From positions 43,371,210 to 43,435,209 of the forward strand of contig OY759272.1 in assembly GCA_963662155.1 (NCBI GenBank): a stretch of 64,000 nt of DNA, written 5' to 3'. A program made the position numbers and the translations under genes. The notes under the pieces are model-generated. The model searched no databases. It was not told the DNA's origin and saw only the letters and a list, made by a program, of their open reading frames with translations. The DNA is from Lamellibrachia columna. Taxonomy: Eukaryota > Annelida > Polychaeta > Sabellida > Siboglinidae. Shown here in pieces: positions 35,001 to 44,700 of this stretch; positions within the stretch are counted from its first letter, which is position 1, and each line of letters opens with the position of its first letter.

Positions 35001-36927
35001 CAATGTTGAAATACTCCACAATACGACCCTCCACAAAGGTTCGCACAAATATTGTTAGTATCCATAACCATATATATGCATATATCAAAAGTCCCATGAA
35101 TGTACTTATCATTACAAACTTGCATAAACTCATTAAACATTTATCCTCCTGAACAAATGGTATTCTCATTCCATTGTACATACACAAGAAACATTTACCT
35201 ACAACATTGCCTTCAACCCACAATCAAAACACAACATCTACTGACCTCGAAGATGCCTTCCATGACACGGATGGTAACAAGCCCGTAGGGGCTGAGTCGG
35301 GCGGCCGGGGGACTCACTAGGGTTAACACGGCAGTTCCCAAAATGCCAATTCCAAACAGGTGTTTCCCCCCAACCTTAGTTGCCAGCCAACCTGAAGTTT
35401 GAAATTTTAATTGCATATGTATTAATGATACGCCTGTCACATGATCACACAACAGCCTGACCGCAATCAATTGTGTTCAATTTGGTACTGGAAATTATTA
35501 GCAGCTGTTCATTAATATACTTCAATGGCAATGTCGATATTTATAAACAGATAACGGTCATATTATATTAAATTATCACATTATTAATGATATTAAACAA
35601 TTGTTGTTCATTAAAAACACTTGTACAGTCAAGATGTTAGACAATAGTTTTTATCACACAATATGATGACTTTATGATAAAACAATCAGGCTTTGTACCT
35701 TTAAACTAACATTCAAGATCTTAGTTCTTGAAACATCTTTTAAAAACCAGCAATAGACATATAAATGTAGTTGTGTACCTCCTGGAAGCTGGGTCAGAAT
35801 GTATCCGTAGAAGAATGACCCCAGAATTAAACCACGAGTGTTGCTGTCCCAGTTGAACTGAGAGACATGCTGAAACAAATACAAACATACACAGTGGCTG
35901 AATCAGGTATTTAAAACCCTCTACAAAATATTAATTTTAAAATTCAATATTCCTCACCACTGTGAAGACAAATGCTGTTTATGTTTGTACAAAGGCTGCT
36001 AGTAAAACAAGATGTAATTTGACTATTGGTTACTGATTATGACTGTTTGGCCCTTGAAGATGATTATTTGGTGGATATTAATTATCTCATTTTAACTACT
36101 TTGTAAAATGCAAGATATGTCTAAATAAGTGGAGATAACATTTGTCTGACACTGTCAACAGAACATATCTTTTAGCTGAGATAGTTAATCAAATAGTAGG
36201 CAGTACATATAAAACAAATTATCTTGTTTTATACATATTCAAATGTTCATGCTACTTACAGTTATTTCAGTGCCATCACTAGCAAATGTTGTGTGATTAG
36301 CAAGCATGGCAACTACTGCGACACTCAGATTGACGCGAAGTGCATACACATTGGCTGAAGCAAACAAGTCATAAAACATGATTACATTACAAAATAAAAT
36401 AAGATACAACATTCACGATGTTGATCATTATATAAGTGTGATTTTTCAAACAAATTTAATACTTAACTTATTTTCAATTCAGACTCAAATACATATACAA
36501 TGATACATGTATATGGATTGGTCGTATATAGTCACGCATGCATGCACGCATGCACACAGCAATTAACAAAATGATATAAAAAGGATAAAACGTAAAACAT
36601 TCAGTGTGAAATAAAAGTTTTTGTTATACCAAAATAATATTTTGCCACATCTGAATTAGGATGTTATATATTTTCATATAAAAATTAATTCATCACAGTA
36701 ATGTTATGATAGATAATCACATTGTCACTTAATTTTGTCAAGTTATTTAACATATTTTGTTGTATTGTTGTAAATATCTTACCAAATCCTAGAAAAGTCA
36801 TAAATGCCATGATGTATCGTTTGGGGATCTTCTGGAAGAAGGATCTGTTGGTTGATAGGGGAGTATCAGACAGCTCCTGGCTGAATGATTCTTTGATGGC
36901 AGTCTTCTCATCATATGCAGCCTCCAT
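28418..36927 (-). CDS. SLC17: SLC17-family (sialin-type) anion transporter, 12 coding exons
   Basis: Major-facilitator transporter of organic anions, usually lysosomal or vesicular. Exons in transcript order: 36927-36783, 36354-36260, 35869-35779, 35391-35246, 34528-34441, 33982-33896, 32910-32786, 32374-32219, 31415-31283, 30854-30709, 29188-29096, 28576-28418. Phases agree and the total is 1464 nt, 487 residues, the usual length for the family. Family landmarks: [16 protein letters not shown] (helix 1), [20 protein letters not shown] (helix 2 with the R-G motif), [60 protein letters not shown], and a C-terminal [13 protein letters not shown]. The positions of sialin Arg39 (in YALRVN) and His183 (in CAHAIW) are kept. 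An NHT glycosylation site lies in the first luminal loop. Closer to sialin than to VGLUT by eye; substrate not determinable. Confidence 0.93.
29029..29061. repeat. AT dinucleotide repeat
   Basis: (AT)n run about 35 nt beyond the donor of SLC17 exon 11. Confidence 0.9.
29287..29405. repeat. 18-bp minisatellite in SLC17 intron 10
   Basis: Five to six units of GTTGCCACAAAGAGGCTA with decay toward GTTGTCACAAAGAAGTTA. It abuts a family-Y repeat. Confidence 0.85.
29405..29815 (-). repeat. Dispersed repeat family Y, copy 2
   Basis: Collinear with 54580-55030 on the same strand: AAAGGTCC, TGGTGAAATCA, ACCGGATC, ACTATTCACACACTACA, and a GGGCTGAA/GGGTTGAA block. It lies in the intron between SLC17 exons 10 and 11. 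Confidence 0.7.
29865..30660 (-). mobile_element. Dispersed repeat family X, copy B
   Basis: Reverse-complement counterpart of 26431-27135 and about 90 bp longer. Shared blocks include TGAATTGTGACTGGAATGTT, CAATTGAAATAAACAAAG, AAAAGGTCAAACTGATGACA and CTTGGTTTACCTTAAGATGG. With copy A it forms a 3-kb-apart inverted pair around the SLC17 3' end. Confidence 0.7.
31351..31825 (-). repeat. 95-bp x5 tandem duplication spanning the SLC17 exon 9 acceptor
   Basis: AGTTGACCTCCG recurs at 31351, 31446, 31541, 31636 and 31731, exactly 95 bp apart. Each unit carries about 65 nt of coding exon, the acceptor (TGTTGCAG on the minus strand) and about 30 nt of intron, so five copies of the same acceptor sit in a row. 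Only the copy nearest the exon body is needed. Translating the upstream copies shows that reading from one into the next shifts frame and meets TAG (CCT ACA TAG). Confidence 0.92.
31930..32095. repeat. GT/GC/CATG-rich microsatellite cluster
   Basis: Mixed (GT)n, GTGC and GCATG repeats within the intron between SLC17 exons 8 and 9. Confidence 0.9.
32181..32234 (-). repeat. 27-bp duplication of the SLC17 exon 8 donor
   Basis: Two identical 27-nt copies (32181-32207 and 32208-32234) each hold the exon end, read TATGACCTCTACAAG|GTGAAT on the minus strand. The outer donor would add nine codons (VNILYDLYK) in frame with no stop. Confidence 0.9.
33290..33545 (+). pseudogene. Decayed LINE 3'-terminal ORF fragment, copy 1
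   Basis: Nucleotide blocks CTACAAGAAAGTCTAGACAG, TGTGTGGAATGCACTCCT and AAAACCCACCTTTTTGATC match the fragment at 37014-37275 (CTGCAAGACAGTCCAGACAG, TGTGGAACTCACTCCC, AAAACCCACCTGACTAAAC). Several frame breaks. It lies in SLC17 intron 6. Confidence 0.55.
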
Positions 36928-36997
36928 GGTTGAATCACCTTGTGGTAGTTTAGATAGGTGATGTCAACAGGTGATGACGGAGATACTGGTCTTGTAC
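36928..36997 (-). other. SLC17 5'-UTR part of first coding exon
   Basis: Upstream of the ATG (36925-36927) the exon continues to an acceptor read on the minus strand as TTTATTTAG|GTACAAG at 36997. At least one further non-coding exon must lie to the right. Donor-like sites on the minus strand at about 41301 (GGCAA|GTAAGTTA) and about 41144 (GTCG|GTAAGTTA) are candidates. Confidence 0.55.
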
Positions 36998-36999
36998 CT

Positions 37000-37275
37000 A
37001 AATAAACAATTTAATGACTTGTACATCCAAACAAATAACATATCTACATTTGCTGCTCACTTCTGCAAGACAGTCCAGACAGCTTCGATCATCTAATTCT
37101 AATTTACTTTTTGTTCTCAGTATTAAAACAAACGTAGGAACTACAGCTTTCTCAGTTGCTGCACCGACTCTGTGGAACTCACTCCCTGTTAGCATTCAGT
37201 CTGTAAGAAATATAATAATATTTCGCCATAAACTAAAAACCCACCTGACTAAACTCACTTATCTTCAATAGCTCC
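37000..37275 (+). pseudogene. LINE reverse-transcriptase ORF2 C-terminal fragment
   Basis: An 85-codon open frame ends TTAFSVAAPTLWNSLPVSIQ, then FRHKLKTHLTKLTYLQ and a stop. This matches the extreme C-terminus typical of CR1/Jockey-type non-LTR ORF2 proteins (AFS..AP.LWN.LP... F...LK..L). Only the 3' end is present, as in 5'-truncated LINE copies. A different family from the LINE at 37808. Confidence 0.65.
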
Positions 37276-37568
37276 TCAGTGTACCAATTCAGTTGTTTAC
37301 AACTGGAATTTCTAATTAATCAGAAACTGCCTAACCCCTTTGTTCTGGTGCACTGCATGGGTCTTCCGAGGTTTTTGTACAGAAGTATATTATATTGTAC
37401 TGTATTGTCATTTGTGAGGCTAAGACACACCTAGTATTTGCCTCATGGTTTTTCATGTGATCTGTTGAGTTATTCTTTCAATTCCAACTTCACTCAAACG
37501 TTGTTTCATCAACTCGCATGTTTTTGTATTTTTATGTTTACTATTGATTATACTGTACTATGAATGAC

Positions 37569-37727
37569 AGGGTGTGGCAAGAAGTGGGAGGTTGTTCCTA
37601 AAAAAATTGTGGGAGGTTGGCCTCAAAAATAGGTGGGAAGTGGACTCTCAAAAATTAGTGTAAGGTGGGAGATTGGCCTCACAAATAGATGGGGGTGGGA
37701 GGTTAATTGAGACCCTTGCCACACCCT
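37569..37727. mobile_element. MITE, family M2, copy 2
   Basis: Inverted termini AGGGTGTGGCAAG and CTTGCCACACCCT. The interior has repeated GTGGGAGGTTGGCCTCA-like blocks. Related to 16969-17097. Confidence 0.7.
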
Positions 37728-37840
37728 TGTCTGCTGCAATGCGACCTCTGGTATGGCATTAAGGCAACTGCAGTGTTCGAACAGCCGAGTTAGGTCTTGG
37801 AATGGCTTACTTACTTACTTACTTAATCCTCTTGGCCCCT

Positions 37841-39142
37841 TCAGGAGCATAGGGCGTCAACCATGTTTCTCCACCTCACTCTCTTCTGGGCTAGAGCTTT
37901 GGCCTCTTGCCAGGTGATCTTGTAGTGTGGAGCGTTTCCAGTTGATTTTGGCCTTCCTTGTCTTCTCTTTCCTTGTGGGTTATAGTCCAGCGCTTGTTTG
38001 GTTGTATTTGTTGGATCTTTTCTGAGTGTGTGGCCAATCCAGCTCCATTTTCTCCTCTTGATTGTAGTGCTTATTTCTTCCTGTTTGGTTTTCTTCCAAA
38101 GCTCTTTATTTGATATTTTGTTAGGCCACCATACCTTAAGGATGTATCGGAGGCGACTGTTGATGAAGACTTGGAGTTTGTTGTTGAGAGACTGAGTAGT
38201 TTTCCACAATTCACAGCCATAGAGAAGAACTGGTTTAACGTTGGTGTTGAAAATGTGGATCTTAGTGTTTATGGATAGTTGGGAAGAGAGCCATACAGGG
38301 CGTAGGGTTCTGAAGGCATGGCGAGCTTTATTGATGCGTAGCTCCACATCTTTGTCAGCTCCACCATTTGTACTGATGTTGCTACCGAGGTAGATGAAGT
38401 CTTGTACTTCCTCAACAGTACCACTTTCTAGTGAGATGGGTTCGGAGGATCTGCTGTTGACTTTCATCACCTTTGTCTTTCCCACATTGATCTTAAGACC
38501 CAGTTGGCTGCCTTTTTCTTGAAGCCTTTCTGTTTTTTGTTGCATGTGTTTATGGGTTTCTGAGAGTAGTACTAGATCATCTACAAAATCCAGGTCTTCT
38601 AGTTGTGAGAACAAGTTCCACTGGATCCCAGTACGATGGTGTTCTGTGGATCTTTTCATTGTCCAGTCTATGGCTATCAGAAAGAGCAGTGGAGATAGCA
38701 AGCAGCCCTGTCGTACTCCAGTTCCAATCTGGAAGCCTTCTGAAACTTGTCCATTAAAGATGACATGACCAGTGAAACCTTCGTACATGTTCTTTATTAG
38801 GGTTACCAATTTTGTGGGTAAACCATAGTGCCTCAGGAGCTTCCATAGAACTGTCCTATCTATACTATCGAATGCTTTTTCGAAGTCCACAAAGTTTATG
38901 TAAAGGGAGCTCTGCCATTCAATGCATTGTTCAACGATAATCCTGAGTGTAGCAATATGATCTGTGCAGGATTTATCCTTTCTAAAGCCAGCTTGTTCCT
39001 TTCTTAGCTTCTTGTCAACTGTTTCTTGTATCCTATCCAGGATGATACGGCAGAGAATTTTACTGGGCACTGATAGAAGCATGATCCTTCTCCAGTTCTT
39101 ACATTCACTGAGGTTGCCTTTCTTGAGGATTGTAACTAGCAT
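37841..39142 (-). pseudogene. LINE reverse-transcriptase domain
   Basis: A 433-codon open frame with reverse-transcriptase blocks: NWRRIMLLSVPSKILCRI, FVDFEKAFDSIDR (first catalytic Asp), TGVRQGCLLSPLLFLIAIDW and LDFVDDLVLLSE. The usual F/Y-A-D-D box reads FVDD. The C-terminal tail has a RRRKWSWIGHTLRK block. A further frameshift near 39145 separates it from the upstream frame, so the element cannot make one protein. Confidence 0.88.
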
Positions 39143-40543
39143 ACCTGTCTTCCTTCTTCAGTTGGTATTTCCTCTTTCTCCAAGATCTCATTTAGCACGC
39201 TGTATAAAACGTCTGTGGTGGCCCCAATATCAGCTTTTAAGACATCAGATGGTATATTGTCAATTCCAGGTGCTTTGACTAGCTTCAGCTTTTTGATGGC
39301 TCTCTTGATCTCCTCTTTGGATATCCTACCACAATTAATGTTAAGGTATTCAGTTGCTTCCTCAATGTCTGGGATTGAATCTGGTGGAGGCCTATTCAAG
39401 ATATCTTAGAAATGTTCTTTCCAGCGTTGTAACTGTAGATATTCCTTAGTGAGAAGGTTTCCCTGTTTGTCCCTGATGGGGTGACTAGTGCTCTTGTTCT
39501 TCCCTGCTAGCTGTCTGGTGATCTTGTATAACTCTCTGGAGTTGTTTTGCCTAGCTGCGATCTCAGCCTCATTTGCTAGTTTTTCGACATAAGTTTTCTT
39601 GTCCCTCTTTGTCTTCTTTTTAACTGTTTTGTTTCTTTCCTGGTATTCCTGCTGCAGTTTTTTTTCCTTGTGTCATCTGCTTCCTTGTTGAGTTTCATTT
39701 TAGTCTCTCTCCTTGCCTCAATAGCTTCCCAGGTGTCGTCTGTAATCCAGTCCTTCCTCCTAGCTTCCCAGCAGCCTAGTACTTGTTCACAGGTGTCGGT
39801 ATTTGCATTCTTGCATCTTGTCCACTTTTCATCAATGTTTTTTCCCTCTTCCAATGCTTGGATTCCCAGTTCCTGTCGTATTTTAGTATTTTGAAGTTTT
39901 CTTATCTCAAACCTTCTTTGTACCTTGTTATCCGTCTTCTTTGATGCTTGCTTCATCCTAAATTCACCCACAAGGAGGTGGTGGTCGGAGTTAATGTCAG
40001 CTCCTCTTTTCACTCTGATGTCTAGAAGCACTCTCTTCCATTTCTTGGTGATTGTTATGTGGTTAATTTGGTTTTCCATCTGTAAATCTGGGGATATCCT
40101 GTGGCTTTGTGTGTAGGCTTGTGTGGAAAGAGGGTTCCACCGATTAGCAGTTCATTGAGAGTACAGAAATCTGCAAACAGGAGACCGTTCTCATTCATCT
40201 GTCCCAGACCTTCTTTCCCCATTGTGCCTTTCCAATTGTCATTATCCTTTCCAATCTTGGCATTCATATCCCCCATAACAACTTGGATATCCCTCTTCGG
40301 TAGTTTTTGGGTGACTGTTTGTAGATGTTGGTAGAAGGTCTCTTTTTCTTCAAATTCAGCAGAGTTGGTTGGTGCATAGCAATGTATAATGGTGATGTTC
40401 CGACCTTTCGATGTAAACCTGGCTGTGATGATTTTCTCCGAGACAGGTTCCCATTCGATGAGACTTTTTGCTGCATCCTTTGAGAGGAGCAGCCCTACTC
40501 CATGTGTGTGCGCATCTTCTTCTCTCTCATTCCCAGAGTACAA
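39142..40543 (-). pseudogene. LINE endonuclease and linker ORF, broken
   Basis: The frame 40543-40055 has APE-endonuclease features (VGLLLSKDA, ITIIHCYAPTN, VVMGDMNAKIG, LFPHKPTHKATG). A frameshift near 40070 separates it from 40079-39576 (NQINHITITKKW, the conserved SDHHLLVGEF). A TAA stop interrupts WKEHF|DILNRPPP near 39410, followed by 39399-39136 (KLVKAPGIDNIPSDVL). The start of the endonuclease domain is missing. Confidence 0.85.
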
Positions 40544-41034
40544 GTAAGTTTCTCTTTCTTGGAATGGCTAGATCAAGCTTTTTATCCATAATTAGTAAAA
40601 ACATCTCTCTATAGCTGGCTTAGCTATCCATTTTACCTACCCTTAATTATTAGCATGTTCAGACAGACTTCATGATTCATCTGTCCAACATTTAGACCAG
40701 TTTAAAGTTAAGGCCCAATTAATGACCTTAATATGACTTAACTGACTGCAGTTCAGGTATGTCAATAAATTAAATGGTTCACGCAATTATAATAATTAAT
40801 ATTGCATAGCCATACGACTGATGGTGTTTGACGGGTCAAAGTCAAAGACAAAGATATGTTCCGGTTTTATAACCTAAATTGGATATGGTTAGCGTAACGT
40901 CCTCTTGATCGATGACACTGAACAAATGCGTCCCAAATGTTACTAAATGTAGACCAGGGAACGAGCGACAGCAGCTGTTGACATTATAGATATGTCAACA
41001 TTGAAACTGACACCGCGCTAAGTCTAGGCACTGA

Positions 41035-41066
41035 CTGTCAGTGACACTGGACACTGTCACTGACAG
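41035..41066. repeat. Short perfect-looking hairpin in the SLC17-APP spacer
   Basis: CTGTCAGTGACAC and its near complement ACTGTCACTGACAG are separated by 4-5 nt. Function unknown; it could be a stem-loop or a palindromic protein-binding site. Confidence 0.5.
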
Positions 41067-41301
41067 CGGTGTACTGCCACTGCCACTGGAAAGCATCACC
41101 CAACGCAAGTATGGGTTTTGTTGTGGTAGCGCTACAATAACTTACCGACGTAACTATTTCAACATGTATTTACACATATGTGTCTATGTAAGCACGATCA
41201 ACTCAACGAACGCATTCCATATGGCATGTTGGTGTTCGGCTTGTTTATGCTGAATGATTAAATTTTGTCCAGTAGATGGCGTGAACATCGTCATAACTTA
41301 C

Positions 41302-41679
41302 TTGCCTTGAGCAGTGCGCGAAGCTCACCAAAAAGGAGATGTGAAACGTCTTCCTATTGGTTGCATCGATAACATATACCAGTCCATTAACTGAAACTCT
41401 ATGCAATTCCCCAAACTTTTAGTACACTATGAAACACTAAGACCTATACTTATATAAAACAATTAAAATGCATACAAATTAGTAGCGGTAAAACACCTAC
41501 AAGGTAGTTTTTTTAGCAGAAACGACATATGGAATCCACCAACCAGAAGCGGCGTTACAAAGCCGGAAGAGGTTGACGTCAGGAGGTATTTTAATGAAGC
41601 AGGGTAAGAACTCATTCCTCGGGAGCGAGGCGGATTTTTAGCGTTATCAATCGTTTATATCTCGACAGAACGGATTAAA
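41302..41679. promoter_or_regulatory. Putative divergent SLC17/APP promoter and APP 5' UTR
   Basis: The APP ATG at 41680 is preceded by sequence richer in CpG than its surroundings (GGGAGCGAGGCGG, AAGCCGGAAGAGG), and minus-strand donor-like GTAAGT sites for SLC17 lie just to the left. The two genes diverge here. No convincing TATA box. The start codon context AAAATGG has A at -3 and G at +4. Confidence 0.4.
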
Positions 41680-41733
41680 ATGGGGCTTCTGAGAGCGGCG
41701 TTGTTAGTCGCAATCTTCACAATTTCAGTTGAG
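41680..41733 (+). CDS. APP: APP exon 1: signal peptide
   Basis: Eighteen codons, MGLLRAALLVAIFTISVE, with a basic residue then a hydrophobic core, as expected for a signal peptide. The donor GAG|GTACGT is in phase 0. The first intron is about 6.96 kb. Confidence 0.85.
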
Positions 41734-44700
41734 GTACGTATTAATGCTGTATTTGACTGAATGTAGCAAATATGTGATGTTATCTTTACTCGAGGTCGGA
41801 TTTTCTCGTTCGGGCCGTTGTCCTACGTCTACTGCGGCCGTGAAAATGGCAGTGCCAACGGCGGTTGACAAACTTGTATGTACGATTACGAAGGTGTCGA
41901 TCACTACTCGGTAGAATTTATGTGAATTGGTGGGAGAAATATACGTATTATGTTGTTTCTTATCAAAAAACCTCATTGGTAGACGACAAGGAGTGAAGGA
42001 CATTGTAAATAGCTCGAGGCAAAAATTACTAAAACGTGTTTACCAGATTCTGCAATCTAGAAACCCATCTAGAAGACATTATCATTGCTAACCTGTTCTG
42101 TGTATAATCCCATGGGCAGCAACAGTCGCAGGGGAAAACCTGTAAAGAAATAGAAAAGGTTCTCTTTTCAAACATGTATGAAGTCACGTTTTAAACACAG
42201 CTACAACCTTCACTAGGATTCCTTTACATATGTCAAAATCGTCTTACAAGAAATATAAAATTAACACCTATTTCTAGCAATTAGATCTACATTTTAATTA
42301 TGTATACATGTGTGATAAAACATAAAATGCATGTGTAAAAAAATTTACTCATCTCATTTTAATTTATATGTGTGACTCCTGACTCTTTTCATACCTACTG
42401 TTCCTGAATCCTTGTAAACAGTACACACACACTTAAGAAAACTCAGTAGTATGCGTATGTGAACAGTGCATTTTTTTCTCATATTAAATTATGATAGAAA
42501 GTTTTAAACGTCTCATCTTGTACATATCAGGGCAATTCCGTGTTGGAGAGCCCAGATTGCTAAAAATAAAATCTTGTTGGAACAGTAACAAAGTTTCACT
42601 ACTGTTCAGCATTTACTTTAGTAACTTACTTATTTAAATACTTACTTAACCACTGACTTGATATATAGACATTGGTTAAATGAAGGCCTGTCTAGTTTAT
42701 AATTATAAAGCCTTAGATATTGGTAAGAATGCAAATATTGCACAATTATCCAACTCAGTTGATTGATTCTAATTTTCCGCATTGCTATAAATTTTTACTG
42801 TTTTTGCCATGTTACTGTTAGGCCTCTGCATTGTATGTTTCTGATTATTGTAAACATGTATTCATGGCAAAAGTTTTGACAGCAATGTAATGTATTCAGA
42901 ATGACATCTGGCACTTTCAACGATGTCATAAGCCATCTTTTTGTTCCTGTCTGTACCAACCAAGTTTTATCATAAGTAGTTAAACTGCAAATAGCCCACT
43001 CTTGTGCCAATGTTTCAATTAGTTATTTTTGTTTTAAGATATATGCTTTTTATTTAGGTACTTGTGAAATTGGTGCCATGTTGTCCATCCAAACAATTTT
43101 TTGGTGAGATGTTCTGATCTTACCCCCATTTGGTGCCATTAGCAGAACAAGCACTGCTTGAAGTTCCCACTTATGGCTATATTCTTGAATGTTCCATCAT
43201 TCATTTTGTATCTAAAATCAAAGCATATGTTTTTAGTAAGCCTCATGCATAATTTATAGACAGAATTAATGTAATTAATATTTTATAATAGTAATACACA
43301 TTAAACAATAAAAATAGAGTTAACTTGTAAAATTATTGTAAATAAAAAAAATATTTATAATATATAAATACATATTGTTAGAAATCGTGTGGCTTTTGCT
43401 GCTAAGAAGTGTCAGGTGACTATCACTGTGTCGACCATCTTGCTTTCCAACCCAAAATATGCATCATATTTCATGAATTTCTACTATACCCTTTTCTTGT
43501 GGAAAATTGTTCCAACTTGTTGAAGTAATCCAAAACATTACTTGGAAAACATCAACTCAATTGTACTGGCATAGGAGAGCAGATGGCTTCAGTGATTATG
43601 AAAACTCTTGAAGAGTAGGATTTGAAGAAGCAGAAATAACAATGTCATTTGACACTGCAGCAGGCAGTACTCCAAGGCACACTGGAGTTTCACTTTGAAA
43701 AGGAAATGGAGTCCTGCTTTATCTGTCATGTCGGCAACGCATTCAAGACATCATTGTACCTGTAGGTGTTCGTCTGGGCCCACGAGCGGGCTAGTCGTTC
43801 TCATGTTCAATAAATTCAAAGGACAGCGTGATTTAATTGACAACCTTTCATGCTTGTGAGGAATAGCATGATGAGAATGGATGAACATGAGGACCAGAAG
43901 AAAGAGTGTTTGAAGAAAGAAACAACCATGTGATGATTATGAAGAGATGTTGTTTGAGTTGACACTCATCTTCCTGGGGGAGATCTCCCAAGGAGCTTCC
44001 GTTTTATGAAGCCAGGTAGATGGTGGAAATCACCTATTTAAAAAAATCTCTGTCATCTGCGAGAACTTTGACAAAGCCATTTCAGCGACTGCAGTAACTT
44101 TTTGGATTGAGTTTGTTGTCCAAGGTAGCATCAGTGGAATTGTAGGAAGGAAGAGAGCCTTTAACGTTTGGAAGAACCCAATCTTAATGGGGTCAACGTG
44201 AAGTCATTACTTGGCTTCTTCATGTCCAAATCCTGAATCCCTTTGCTATCTATCCATGACACCTACAAGAACTCAGCCGCTGAGAGTAACTGATTTCCTT
44301 GAAGGACACTCTACAACAGCATTTCTCGCTCCAAGTGATTGAGGAACAGTGGAAGGAATTCCCAGACTCAAACAAATCCACGCTGATGAATGAACGTGGT
44401 GAGACCCGGCTACAATGAGCAACAGGAAGTTATGAGTCCCCCCACCCCCTATAGGGGCTAATACTCATGGACGTGAGGGTGTCTGTCATGCATTTCACAA
44501 TTATCAAAATGGGTCCTTTCGTGACAAATCAACCAATTTTCAGGAAATTTCAAAAGTTGACGTCTCAGAATGTGCTTAAATATTAATGAATAAGTAACTA
44601 TACCTGAGCACTTATGCAAAAGAACTAAGCATTTACGTGCAAATTGTTTATGTAACGTCCTACATTGTCAACAGGAGGTAAGCACCCAAAAACGCACCCG

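Larger units (their letters stand above)
37795..40569 (-). mobile_element. 5'-truncated APE-type LINE with 13-bp target-site duplication
   Basis: TCTTGGAATGGCT is present at 37795-37807 and again, identical, at 40557-40569, bounding an insertion of 2749 bp. Read on the minus strand, the 5' end starts inside the endonuclease domain and the 3' end finishes about 15 nt after the ORF stop with four AAGT/TAAG units, a LINE-type simple tail. Clade not certain; the C-terminal WSWIGHTLRK and RRQGRPK region is a form common in RTE-like invertebrate elements. Confidence 0.88.
36998..41301 (-). other. SLC17 upstream region or first intron
   Basis: Between the SLC17 5'-UTR exon and the APP promoter lie the LINE fragment, the M2 MITE, the truncated LINE and about 700 nt of ordinary AT-rich DNA (40570-41300). 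If the non-coding first exon is near 41302, this whole stretch is the first SLC17 intron. Confidence 0.4.

Noticed and set aside
37014..37271. A host gene exon
   Set aside because: The C-terminal words AFSVAAPTLWNSLP are those of LINE ORF2 proteins, and a second decayed copy lies at 33290.
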